From positions 65,719,438-65,783,437 of the forward strand of contig NC_037681.1 in the NCBI RefSeq assembly GCF_003255815.1: a stretch of DNA of 64,000 nt. The letters are read 5' to 3'. The notes beneath the pieces were generated by a model. That model made no database searches. It saw nothing but the letters and a program-made list of their open reading frames with translations, and had not been told where the DNA came from. Below, in pieces: positions 44,305 through 54,899 of the stretch; position 1 is the first letter of the stretch; each line of letters opens with the position of its first letter. Source of the DNA: Theropithecus gelada (Eukaryota; Chordata; Mammalia; Primates; Cercopithecidae). The position numbers were made by a program, and so were the translations under genes.

Positions 44305-44562
44305 ATGGACCACAAGACATGGGCACACATGAAGTCAACAATAATACAGCAACCAAACAATAAGACGTCGAGAAGCACAGATCAAGAGAAGTTCTCAACA
44401 CTTTATCAGTGCTCAATGATTGGTTGACGATGGCAGTAATTTATTGGCACACAAATGCTGGCCAATCAGTGTGCCTTGAAATGCAAACTGATTGTGTGTG
44501 TGTCTTTCAGTCTCCACAGGTCCGAAGAGCAAACAGACATTTTGAACTTAAGCAGGCTTCAG
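44305..44562. other. Unassigned unique sequence
   Basis: No gene or repeat recognised. Confidence 0.4.
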
Positions 44563-44564
44563 GA

Positions 44565-44865
44565 TCATCCAATCTGACATCTCATTTTTTTTTAAATGAG
44601 TGACCTCAGGTCCAGAGAGGGCTGGGACTTAACCAAGATCACAGAGCCCACGAATGACCCAGAGTATTTTCCATTAGACCACAGTGGGGTTTATAGAGCT
44701 TTTCAAAGCTTTTTTATGAAGATTGCCAAAATAATATCTCATAATTCTGAGACATAACAACCATATCCATATTTGGCAGGTGAGAAAACTGAGGCCCTCC
44801 ATGAGTAACCACATACAATTAGTTGCCTTTTTGAAGCCAGAGCCTTAACCCTTCGCCCCATGCTC
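44565..44865 (-). mobile_element. Two diverged MIR fragments
   Basis: First (to ~44685): GTGACCTCAGGTCCAGAGAG, TTAACCAAGATCACAGAGCC. Second (44700-44865): ATATTTGGCAGGTGAGAAAA, CTGAGGCCCTCCATGAGTAA, TTGAAGCCAGAGCCTTAACC. Both are minus-strand. Confidence 0.65.
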
Positions 44866-44869
44866 TGCC

Positions 44870-45655
44870 TCCCACCCCAGGCTTCCTCTCCAGATCCAAA
44901 GGATGGTCCAATAACACATAGCATCCCCCTTCCCTGGTAGCCCCACCTCCTCTTGCTCAGTACACGCCTCTGAGCATTCTTCAGCCTAATTAAATAATGG
45001 AACCACACTGATCCTTCCCTCCAAGCTCTGGGGGCACTGTTTCCTCTCCACCTCGGTTCTGCTTGGGAATGTTGACTTTGGAAAACGGCACTAAAAAAAC
45101 TCCGGCTGCAATTTCCAAATCAGAAACAGCCTCTAAATCCTTATTCAGCAAAGGGTCGGAGACATTGGCAGGGCTGAGTCCATTTAGGCCATGGAAGCCT
45201 AGAACCTCTTCTCCCTACAAAGCCTCCAGAGACAAAAGAGTTATCAAAAGTCAGCTCAAATCTGGAAATAGGAACCCACTGGGTGTCCCAGGATTTAGAA
45301 ATGAATCAAATGAAAGTCTCACCTCCTAGTCATTCCTAGTCCAATAGAGACTTCCACAAGCAGTTGATGGGAACATGAAACAGAAGGACATAGGCATCAT
45401 ACTGCGGGGGCCCAGAATAAGGAGTCTCAAATCCAGATGGGCTTCCTGGAGGAGTGGGGGTCTGTGCAAGGTCTTAGAGGATAGGAAGGACATCATAGGC
45501 AGAGAAAGGAGGGATAGACCCTCCAGGCAGAGAGAACAGAGATCCAAGGAAACCTCAGTGTTTGTGGACACGTGACACTGGCTTAGCTGGTCCTTTCTGG
45601 TGCTCTCCAAGGTCTCTCTGGGCCAAGTTTTTCAGCAGCAACATTAATTACTATT
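44870..45655. other. Unassigned, with a possible ancient repeat
   Basis: About 45380-45545 has the GGGCTTCCTGGAGGAG and CCTCCAGGCAGAGAGAACAG phrases also found in the repeat at 9295-9575, suggesting another copy of that old element. No gene. Confidence 0.4.
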
Positions 45656-45658
45656 ACT

Positions 45659-45950
45659 TTTTTTTTTTTTTTTTTTTTTGAGACAGAGTCTCGCTCCATC
45701 ACCCAAACTGGAATGCAGTGGCTCACTACAACCTCTGCCTCCCGGGTTCAAGCAATTCTCCTGTCTCAGCCTCTCGATTAGCTGGGACTACAAGCACCTG
45801 CCACCACGCCCGGCTAATTTTTGTATTTTTAGTAGAGATGGGGTTTTACCTTGTTGGTCAGACTGGTCTAGAACTCCTGACCTCAGGTGATCCTCCCGCC
45901 TCGGCCTCCCAGGGTGCTGGGATTACAGGTGTGAGCCACCGCGCCCGGCC
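45659..45950 (-). mobile_element. Alu (AluS-like)
   Basis: Reverse-oriented, 21-T tail, body from GAGACAGAGTCTCGCTCCAT to GTGAGCCACCGCGCCCGGCC. A short deletion lies in the left-arm copy after GGAATGCAGTGGCTCACTAC. Perfect 10-bp target duplication TACTATTACT (45649-45658 and 45951-45960). Confidence 0.98.
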
Positions 45951-45964
45951 TACTATTACTATTA

Positions 45965-46155
45965 GTTACTCCTCACCTCTCTGTGAGGCTTCTTTCCCAT
46001 GCCCAATCTCATTGGATCCTCACAGGCACCCTGGGAGATAGGCAGGGCAAATGTCATTCTCTGGCTCAGGAAAAAGAAACTGAGGCAGGCTAGTGCCCTG
46101 ACTGGCATCACACAGCAATATTAAGGGGCAGAGCCCAGGCATCCCCAAGGGTTTC
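45965..46155 (-). mobile_element. MIR SINE
   Basis: CCAATCTCATTGGATCCTCA, GGCACCCTGGGAGATAGGCA, AAAGAAACTGAGGCAGGCTA and GGGGCAGAGCCCAGGCATCC; minus-strand. Confidence 0.8.
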
Positions 46156-46354
46156 AGGCCCTTCCGCCTCCGCCCTTTCCCTTCCATACAGTCCAGCAGC
46201 TGTGAATTGCGAGACTCCACGGCTTTCCCTCTCCTCTCTTGTCTTAATGGGAACTCAGTCACTGCCAAGCGCTGCCTATGGGGCATTTGCACGTGTGGCT
46301 TTTCCCTATGGCTGTTTTCTCAAAGTCTCTAGCTTATCTCTCGAGGTGCTCCTT

Positions 46355-46420
46355 TTAACTCTCACAACTCCTAGAACAGTGCTGGGCACACAGTAGGTAT
46401 CAGTGGGCTTGTGGGTTCAT
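46355..46420 (+). mobile_element. L2 LINE 3' end fragment
   Basis: CTCCTAGAACAGTGCTGGGC then ACACAGTAGGTATCAGTGGG, the L2 terminal phrase. Confidence 0.4.
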
Positions 46421-46653
46421 TGATGGTAGACCCAGTGCAGAAGGAGTGTCACCAGGGAAAGGATAGGCTAGAAAAGGATTTTGGATATGATCGTCGCTAC
46501 CTCAATTCATAGACACTTGCTTTGGAGGTCTTTAAGAGATAAGACTAGCTCCTGTCATCTCCTCACTTATGCCCTTAACCTGCCTACAAACATCTTCCTA
46601 CTGTCTATCCACATCTGTTATTTCACTCAACCCACTTGCCTCCCAGATATTTT

Positions 46654-46964
46654 TCTTTTTCTTTTCTTTTTTTTTTTTTTTTCTGAGACAGAGTCTCACT
46701 CTGTTGCCCAGGCTGGAATGCAGTGGCATGATCTTGGCTCACTGCAGCCTCTGCCTCCTTGGTTCAAGCAATTCTCTGGCCTCAGCCTCCTGAGTAGCTG
46801 GGATTACAGGCGCTGGCCACCATGCCTGGCTATGTTTTGTATTTTAAGTAGAGACGGGGTTTCACCGTGTTGGCCAGGCTGGTCTCGAACTCCTGACCTC
46901 AAGTGATCCGCCTGCCTTGGCCTCCCAAAGTGCTGGGATCACAGGTGTGAGCCACCATGCTGAC
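46654..46964 (-). mobile_element. Alu
   Basis: Reverse-oriented Alu with a CTTTTTCTTTTC-T(n) tail, body TGAGACAGAGTCTCACTCTG to CACAGGTGTGAGCCACCATG. Target duplication CCCAGATATTTT (46642-46653 and 46965-46976). Confidence 0.98.
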
Positions 46965-47064
46965 CCCAGATATTTTGGCTTTTGGGCTGGTGCAAAAACA
47001 CCAGTCCATTTATCATCTATATCTTGGGCACTGGGTCACAAATGTGTGTGTATGGAAGCTGTGG

Positions 47065-47397
47065 GTGTATTGTGACAGGGATTTGCACTGTGCACTAAGG
47101 CACAGGTGACTACTGAGCACTTGGATCATGGTAGTCTGAACTGAGATGTGAGGTAAGGGTAAAATACACACTGGATTTCAAAGACTTAGTTCAGAGAAAA
47201 CAAAAAGAATGTAAAATAGCTGGTTAAAATTGAATGCATGTTGGAATGATAATGTTTTAGATCTACTGTGTTAAATAAAACATATTATTAAAATTAATTG
47301 CACCTGTTTCTTTTTACTTTTGTTAATGTGGCTACCAGAAAACATGAAGACAAACATGTGGCTCACACTATACTTCTATTAGACAGTGCTGACCTAT
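47065..47397. mobile_element. MER1-group hAT-Charlie element, second copy
   Basis: Shares its second half with 43975-44302: TTAAATAAAACATATTATTA, CACCTGTTTCTTTTTACTTT, AATGTGGCTACCAGAAAACA, and end CTTCTATTAGACAGTGCTGA. First half (ACTGAGCACTTGGATCATGG) is more decayed. Confidence 0.62.
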
Positions 47398-47509
47398 AGC
47401 AGGGTCTAACCTGGAAAGCAGATAGACTCGGCGACAATCCATTCAAGTGGGCCTGGAGTAGCAGGGGTGGTGTCTCCCTCTAAGCATTAGTCTCATGTGT
47501 CTTTCTCCA

Positions 47510-47770
47510 TTGTCTCCACATTTGTTCCCTTAGTCTGTCCAACCCAACAATGAACTATTTCTATCTCTCCTCTGCCAAGCAATCCAAACCCACTCATTTC
47601 AGAATGCAACTCAAGGGCACCCTTCCCCACACCTTCCTGTCCATGCATGCCCCTGAGTCTCTTTTCTGCTCACTGCTTATTTTGCTCAATTTCTGCCTTA
47701 TTAGCCACAGCACAAAGCACCTGCCATAGGTCCCTCAACAGTGACATGAATGAGTGGGTTGCAAAAAAGT
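47510..47770 (+). mobile_element. L2 LINE fragment
   Basis: CAGAATGCAACTCAAGGGCA, CCCTTCCCCACACCTTCCTG, ATTAGCCACAGCACAAAGCA follow L2 3' region order. Confidence 0.65.
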
Positions 47771-47820
47771 GGGCAAATAAATGAGTAAAAAGTGTATAAT
47801 GCAGATACAACACCCCACCC

Positions 47821-47870
47821 CAGAGACAGAGAGAGAGAGAGACAGAGACAGAGAGAGACAGAGAGAGTCC
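47821..47870. repeat. (GA)n / GACAGA low-complexity tract
   Basis: Purine-rich GA run with GACAGA interruptions. Confidence 0.95.
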
Positions 47871-47999
47871 TGTTTGCCTATTCTTTTTCATATATACATG
47901 CCTTGTGTGTTTAACCAGCTATAAGACTTCTGCCTCACTACTTCAGTTAAGCCCTGGCCACATGGTTTTTATGTCAAATACACAATACATTCTTGCAGG

Positions 48000-48300
48000 C
48001 TGATTAATTCCCTCTTTTTTCAATGTCAAGCCAGAGTCTCACCTTCTTCATAAAGTCTTTGATATCTCATTCCACACAGCTCTTCCTCCTGACTCCCATG
48101 GCCGGCAAATCCTAGGCTGTGCAACAAGTATGTCTTGGGTTTTCTTTTTAGTTGTTTCATGGGTGCGAATCCTGCACTTCCTTTGACCCTGCCCCCACCC
48201 ACATCCCTCGTGGACTGTAAACTTCTTTGAGGCCTGAAACTATCTTCACTTCAAGCTCTAGCACAGAGCCTAGCACACAGTCATTGTTCACTAAAGCCCT
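48000..48300 (+). mobile_element. L2 LINE 3' end
   Basis: CACCTTCTTCATAAAGTCTT, TCCCTCGTGGACTGTAAACT, TCTTTGAGGCCTGAAACTAT, CACAGAGCCTAGCACACAGT, ending near TTGTTCACTAAAGCCC and a GGTTGGTTGG tail. Probably the same L2 as 47510-47770, separated by sequence with the GA tract. Confidence 0.77.
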
Positions 48301-48304
48301 GCTG

Positions 48305-50575
48305 GTTGGTTGGTTGGAGGACGGAGGGATCTACCCATAAGTGTCCTCAAAAGAGATGTTTTGGGGAAGTTTGGTGGCTGGATTTCTGACTCCTTCTTTC
48401 CACTTTCAACATTCAACTACGTCTCGTTAAACATAAAAATCAGCCAAATAAAAATAACTTCAAAGGGTGGCCCACTGGGGCTCCATGCACTGCCTGGCAA
48501 TGGATTTCTCCCCAAGAATGAATCAATTGGTCTGCACAGTGAGGCCCTTCAGTCTGGGGCTTCAGAAAGGAGGCTCTGGCCAGGAATTTTAGCAGAAGCA
48601 GGCACTGATTTAGACCTCTCTAATATATATCAGCCCTTACACTAACAAGAATGGCTGTGAGAGCAGCTGTGAGAGGGCCCAGCAAGGGGTGGGAAGCCAG
48701 GTGGGTCTCAGGTGGTGCACTCCCAAACTCAGGCAAAACAAGAACAAAGAGGTTAGGAAACTTCAGAACAATCACAACACCTCTCGCTCTACCTACACAG
48801 AGCTCCACTAGGAAGAGCCCATAAGTGCCAAAGGTTTGGTCCTTCTTGTCCACCAAGCCATCAAGCCAAAGCATAACCTCAGAGGACTCTACCTCCTGGG
48901 CCCTGCCCTCTGGTTTCCCAGAGGAGCCTCCTAGAGCTGGAGAGCCTCAGTGGCAGTCAACACCAAGAACACTGGGTGTGGACTGCTTGGAAGGGGAAGA
49001 GAGACTTTTTCTTTTGCAGTTGTGTCTGGTTTATTCACCCTCTTTACCACAAGATCATCCTGTTGAACATTCTTGAGGGGGAAACAAGAGACCACCTTGA
49101 TATTTTGACTCTCTTGAATTTCCATGGAGCTATGGGTACCTTGCCCATAGCATCACAGCCCCAGGCATAGACAAAAATGTGTATTTCATATATACAAATC
49201 CTAGGTGAGAGATCTAGGATTTGACCCACAGGTGCTCCCTGGACCTTCAGTGACCATTGTTGGAAACAATCTGTCAGTGAAGCTGGCCACAGCCCTAAAA
49301 TCAAGCCTAGGATCCTCTGACCTTCCTTGAGGGAGCATTAGGTCCCCTGCCCCTGGTCACAGATCCTACAAAATCTGGCCTGGACCCCAAGGACCCTGCA
49401 GAGTAGTTCTTATTCCAAGCTAAACACCCCTTGTCTCTAGGACACCTCTCTCTTCGCCCAAGTAATCTCTTCCAGTCAGAACGTAAACAACCAGTTTGTT
49501 TCACCAAATGTCACTGGGATACACCTCAGCAGCTGTCTCTAAGAGTTCTCCGTAGTACAGCCTCTGAAGTGATTTTTGAGGGCTCATCCCTGACACATTT
49601 TTCATTTTACCCAGGCCCTTAGAAGACTGCACAACATAAGTACCCACCTCCCCACCAGTTTGGAAACCCAAAGACTGTGGCAGCCTCCAGACTTTGCCAG
49701 CATGTAGAGGTGGTGCTCTGGCTGTCCTAGCAGCCACCATAGCAGCCAGGCACCTGCAACTGACACATTCTGCCTGACAGTCCACTCACCATTCTCACTC
49801 CCCTCCCCTCCGCGCCATCAGGGATCTGAGTCCTTTGAGATTCCCCAGGAAGGCCAAGGTCCCAAAGCTGCTGGGACATTGGGATCCTTAGCCTTTCCTA
49901 GAGGCCATCTCTCTTCACTGTTGCCAGGGTCTTAGAAAGTCCTGGCGTGTGAGAGAGGGTCCTGCACTCAGAGAAAGGTACCTGGGCCTTTCACCTTGAC
50001 CTGAGCCCCATTCCCAGGAGATAAGCAGAGGAAAGGGAGAGAATGAGCATCTCCCAAGCTCTAGGCACCCTGCTTGGTGACTACACCTGTTACTCTCTTG
50101 GCAACACACAAGAGCTATGTGTCCTCTCTGTAAAGCCCTTGCTTCCAGATGCCCCACTGGCTTTCTGGCAATGTCTGTGGGTGTGCTGTGTACACAGTGT
50201 GTAAGCTGTAGTGGAAGAGGTAGGTTGGAGCTTACAGCCTCCATTCAAAGGGCTACCCACCTTCCCAGTTTGGCAAGACTCCAAATGGACTTCTGAATGG
50301 TTTCTGGGGCAACTAAGGTTGAGGAATTATTCATGTACCCTGAAAACTTGATTGGCATGGAAAGTTTCTGACTTCACTTGACCTTGCTCAGGCCTTTGCT
50401 CAGTGTGCAGGTGCAGTGGAGCTTCAGAGTTTCTTACCAAGAGCTCTGTGCTTTAGTTCCTCTTGGGGCTAAAGTGAGGCTTAGATCCCGGGAATGGCAC
50501 ATGAGTGGTGGGTACATGCATCTGCTAAGAACATCATCTGCCACATACAAAAGCTGAGCATCATTAGGCTTGACT
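48305..50575. other. Unique block, no supported gene
   Basis: About 2.3 kb without recognised transposons. Open frames reach 111 codons (plus) and 109 codons (minus) with no protein-family features. Confidence 0.5.
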
Positions 50576-50579
50576 GCAC

Positions 50580-50690
50580 ATCATGCTTTAGAGCAGGAGT
50601 GTGTCTGCATGTCTTATATCCACCACCCTTTATAGGGCCAGGGATACTGTAAGTGCTCACGAAGGACCTGCTGATTGATAATATATCAGC
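50580..50690 (+). mobile_element. L2 LINE 3' end fragment
   Basis: TTTAGAGCAGGAGTGTGTCT, TTTATAGGGCCAGGGATACT, GTAAGTGCTCACGAAGGACC: order of the L2 terminus, diverged. Confidence 0.42.
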
Positions 50691-50694
50691 TTCT

Positions 50695-52870
50695 AAATGA
50701 ATTTAGAGGTACAAGGGCACCCACACACAGCCTCTGTTGGCCATGAGATGTGCTGCACTGGGGCCCCCAGATGCTCATGGGGGCCAAGCCAACAGGCAGC
50801 GTGGGCAACAAGGCCTCCCACGTAGGTGTCAGGAGAGCAAGAATGAGGGCTGTCAGGAGGTCGGATGCAGGCATCCAGCACAATCTGGAAGGCTGCTGAG
50901 CCCCGGAGCAGATCCAGGCAGCTATGGATCCAGCATCAGAAAGGCCTGTCTGACAAAACAGGCATGTAAACTCACCCAAGAGTGCTGCTCTGATCCCAGG
51001 GAGTGCTACATATGGAGTCCGAGGCTCCAGATGAATCAGGTCCTCCATGAGGGGAGCAGGGCAGAGACTGAAGCTCAGCAGATCATCCAGGCCCAAGTCC
51101 TGAGCAGAACCTCAGAAGAGATGGCCCGATGCCGAAGGGCTCGTCCAGAGCCTCTGACCTGCAGCAGCTGAGTCCAAGCATCCAGGCAGAGCTGAGCTCA
51201 AGGCATTGCTCATGGCCACAACAGGAAGGTGACAGGGTCATGGTGTCAGGGCCTCAGCTTAACACTGCAACAGTCAAGTAGAAGCCACAGAAAAATGTCT
51301 AACTCTAAGGAAGGCAAAGAAACTAAATGCAACACACGATGTGCCTTCATCAATAACCCCGAGAAAGACAAGCCCAGGCCAGCCATCGCACTAACAGCCT
51401 TATTTCCAGTGCATGCAAAAGCCCTACGTGCCCACAGCCTGATCCTCTTCAAGCTCCTGGTTTCCTGAATGCCCAGACCACTTCAGTCCACGCTATTTGC
51501 CTGTGTGTGCTCACCTACTTCAAGCATTAGAAGGCGTGTGTTTATGTTCTCCATTGTCCTCATAAGCATTTCTATTGAAGTTATATTTTTCTAAAATTTT
51601 ATTGCTGGTGAAAGAAATGCATAAATGTGCAGAGTGGAATTACTGATACATTCAGGATATACGAGGGCCATTAAAGGCACTGCTAGGATTTGATGACAGC
51701 TGCCAAGAATCTTTTCTATAATCGTAAATGAGATAAGCACGAAGCAATGAAGACAACATAAAAAAACCTGGCACCAGCCAGGGGCAGGTGTTTCCCCTGC
51801 CGCAGTTAATGACCCTGTGGGAGCCCTCTGCAGGCTGGAAACACGTGCAGGCGCCCCCAAGGCCCAGGGTTCAGGGGGCTGGGGAGCCGAGGGGTAGCTC
51901 ACTCATTCTCCACGTCCATTCTTACCTACACACATTTTCCAGGCTGACACCCTGGCATGGAAAGCATCCCCTCCTGTGCTTTCATCTCCCAGAATCCCTG
52001 CCAGCCTTCCCAGCTTCAGCGGGAGCCCTCCTGCTCCCAGACGACTGACTTAACTTCTCCACTCCAAGTCTGCACTTGGCTCACCTTGCCTCCGGCTGCG
52101 CTCACAAGTCCCGGTGGGTCTTGAGTGCTTGGATAGCTGGGGCATTCCCTGGCCCTGAGGCGGGGCGTACTCTGCTCATTCAGGAAAATATTTTACTGGG
52201 CTCTTATGAGCTGCACATGGGAGATCACTAAGTAAGCAAGACAGGCCAGGCTCTTGCAGGTTCCTACTACCTCTACTGTGGTCTATCTTCCAACTGCCCG
52301 TCCTTTCCTTCCAAAAGTATTCGATTTCGAAACCTTCAAGCAAATTCTTATTGACACACCCTGCTCTGTTATTCTCTCAGTGGAGACGCTCAAGGGAGCA
52401 GCCTGGGGCTAAGACATCTTCATCTTCCTCTCCAGACAGCTTGCAGCTCTGCAGAGGGAACTCTAGCTTCATGGCGCTCATGAACATGCGGATCAATCCA
52501 AGAGTCAGGGGAAATGACACCCCAAGTTATAAGCCTCTTGTTTTACTGTGGATTCATGAGCTGGAGTTTTCCCCCAAGCTCCGAAATAAACACGGTGGAG
52601 ATCCACAGGCACCAGTATTTGGGAGGGAGGGGCTTAATGTGGAGGTCCTTGGGCAACCTAATACCCAGGGGCATTCTGGGAAATCAGTGGGAGGCAGGAA
52701 AACCTCCCTGGGGTTTCTATCCGCTAATGTTACCTGCACTCACCCCAGGATTGCTCTCCTGCCGTCATCATACCCAGCTCAGCCCTTCCCACCTGCCCAG
52801 ATGATTCCCGGTTCACCTCAACCCAACACAACCCTACCTACACCACTCATTTGCTGCCTTCTCTCTAAAA
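50695..52870. other. Unique block, no supported gene
   Basis: Open frames of 136 (minus), 144 (plus) and 185 codons (plus, 52351-52908) are present but show no recognisable domain or signal. The 185-codon frame ends inside a MIR. About 51585-51730 is AT-rich, repeat-free and looks like a conserved non-coding element. 52170-52260 has a weak ancient-repeat look. Confidence 0.45.
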
Positions 52871-52874
52871 GCTG

Positions 52875-53065
52875 TAGCCTCTCTACGCCTCCGTTTCCTC
52901 AACTCTGAAATGGAGATAACAGCAGCGCTTGCTTTTGGACAGTTGTGAGGATTAAATGATCTGAGCTAGTCCATGTGAAGCTTCTGGATCAGTGACTGAC
53001 ACACAGCAAGTGCCCATTGGATGTCAGCTGTTGCAGTTGGTATTATTATCAGCATCGTTATACCC
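52875..53065 (+). mobile_element. MIR SINE
   Basis: Plus-strand MIR 3' part: CTCCGTTTCCTCAACTCTGA, AATGGAGATAACAGCAGCGC, GTTGTGAGGATTAAATGATC, TGACTGACACACAGCAAGTG, and tail GTTGGTATTATTATCAGCAT. Confidence 0.83.
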
Positions 53066-53247
53066 CTGCCTGCAAGAGCTCAGGGTTTTCTGTGGTCAGT
53101 TACCTTTTATGTGCAATCTAGGGTCCTTGTAGGCCTGTGGGGAGGAAGAGGGAGCTGGGACCACACAGGGGCCTATGTATTGGTACCACCGCCACTGGCT
53201 CCTTTACATGAGCACACATTGTGTGCCAGGGATGTCATCTACACAGG

Positions 53248-53420
53248 ATTTCTCAAACTTTAGTGCATCTAAGAACCTGCTGGAGACCTGGCAAAAGCAC
53301 AGAACACTGGGCCACACCCTCAGACTTTCTGATTCAATCTGCGCTTCTCCCAGGTTCCCAGGCAATAGTGCTGCTGGTGGTCCAGAGACCACACTTTGCA
53401 AACCACTGCTATAGGATGAT
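53248..53420. mobile_element. MER5-like hAT-Charlie element
   Basis: Near-complete small element: GGATTTCTCAAACTTTAGTG, ACACTGGGCCACACCCTCAG, TTTCTGATTCAATCTGCGCT, CCCAGGTTCCCAGGCAATAG and ACCACACTTTGCAAACCACT. The ends are inverted copies (TTCTCAAACTTT / CTTTGCAAACCACTG side). Confidence 0.65.
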
Positions 53421-53429
53421 GCAGGCATG

Positions 53430-53560
53430 AACTCTTCCACTTTGTCACAGCTGTATCCTTAGCACCCAGCACAGTACCTGGCACAAAAGTGTATCCTCAG
53501 CACCCAGCACAGTACCTGGCACAAAGTAGGGCTTTAATAACCACTTGATGATGATCTGTG
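53430..53560 (+). mobile_element. L2 LINE 3' end with 38-bp tandem duplication
   Basis: L2 terminus (GTATCCTTAGCACCCAGCAC, AGTACCTGGCACAAA, AGGGCTTTAATAACCACTTG). The first part is present twice in tandem, 53453-53490 and 53491-53527, differing at one base and one length position. Confidence 0.65.
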
Positions 53561-53564
53561 TGTG

Positions 53565-53955
53565 CCTCGCTTATTCTGTGATCGTCCACCACGCTGCCTC
53601 CTGGCTCCAGGCAGTCACACCCTAGTTTGAAAGGCATGCCATCTGACCTACCCCAGCCCCTGGGTGAAAGCACCCCATCCCTGAACCACCTTAACATGCA
53701 TCCAGCAGAGCTAGAGGGCAGTCCACACCTGGCCTGAGTGATGCTTCCAACCTTGCCATGCCCAGCCCAGGCTCTGCACAGCTGCCTGTCACAATTAACC
53801 ACTGACATTTCCAACATTATTATTGACCCCAGGACAGGAAGAAGCCAGAGGTAAAAAACAGGTGGAGAGGTTGGGCATGAAAGAGCCATCTGACCCCAGA
53901 GATAGCCGCTTTTTGCGTTTCAACAACCCACAAACTCTTTCAGCTTCTTGGTTTT
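53565..53955. other. Unassigned unique sequence
   Basis: No gene or repeat recognised. A 130-codon minus-strand frame crosses this and the L2 end. Confidence 0.4.
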
Positions 53956-53957
53956 TA

Positions 53958-54033
53958 TTCCTCTTCTTCCTTCCTTCCTCTCTCCCTCCCTCCTTCTCTT
54001 CCTTCCTTCCTCTTTTTCTTTCTTTCTCTCTTT

Positions 54034-54101
<68 letters not shown>

Positions 54102-54182
54102 TTTCTTTCTTTCTTTCCTTTCTTTCTCTCTCTCTCCCTCTTTGTTTTTTCTTTCTTTCTTTTCTTCTTCCTCTTTTCTTCT
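53958..54182. repeat. (TTTC)n homopyrimidine tract
   Basis: Plus strand is C/T only for 186 bp (53958-54143), then one G and another 38 bp of pyrimidine. The core (about 54032-54102) is about 17 CTTT units in perfect phase. The two 93-133 codon Phe/Leu/Ser-rich frames across it are artefacts of the repeat. Confidence 0.98.
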
Positions 54183-54224
54183 ATGTTTTTGCTTGGTTTC
54201 CAGGGTTTTGTTTTTATCTTCTAA

Positions 54225-54760
54225 AATGACTTAACCATGACAGGGCACCTTCCCAAAACCAGCGATAAGCTTCAGGAGTCCTGAGTGAAGGGTATATAGA
54301 ACTCTCTTCACTAGCATATTATTCTAACATAAAGTTTAAAAAATATTTGGTAGAACTTCCTTGGTGCTGGCTGCCTTATCTGCCTAAATCAGACTCTTCT
54401 TTTCTCTCCCCACTTTCTTTCCCGAGAAAAGAAGATGTGACATAATTCTTTGCTGCTGAAGCAGCATTTCTCCAGGGGACTTGCTCCAACAAGGAGAGTG
54501 GTGTAGACCTCCCTGCCCCGCTCCAAAGAGAGAGCACATCACAAAAATGAGATGAGTCTGTGAGGGGTGCTGTGGGTGGAAGTCCACAGGGGCCTAATAT
54601 TTGGGGTGCAGGATGGAGCCACGTTTCAAAGGGAGATTGGGAGTCTTCTTCCCAGGGCAGGTGCAATGGAGCCTGCACGCTGGTTCTGCACTCCTTTGGA
54701 GCTACGTCCTCCTAGGGTGTGCTGGGCCTTTAACTCAAGCAGAGAGGAACCCATGTAGCT
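54225..54760. other. Unassigned unique sequence
   Basis: No gene or repeat recognised. Confidence 0.45.
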
Positions 54761-54764
54761 GGGT

Positions 54765-54895
54765 ATGTTTGACAAAACTAAGAAATTAACACGGGTACAT
54801 TACAATGAATTAAACTCTGTGTTTTATTTGGATAGTGACAGTTTTTCCACGAAGGTCATTTTTTCTGTTTCAGGATCAGCTTGGCAAATGGATGG
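54765..54895 (+). mobile_element. Possible L1M 3'-region fragment
   Basis: GAAATTAACACGGGTACATT, AATTAAACTCTGTGTTTTAT and CATTTTTTCTGTTTCAGGAT resemble a phrase common in old L1 3' regions. Weak. Confidence 0.35.
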
Positions 54896-54899
54896 TTTT

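Noticed and set aside
52351..52908. 185-codon plus-strand open frame
   Set aside because: No domain or signal recognised, ends within a MIR, and a second frame is open across the same bases.
53823..54229. 133-codon Phe/Leu/Ser-rich frame suggesting a membrane protein
   Set aside because: Artefact of the (TTTC)n tract.
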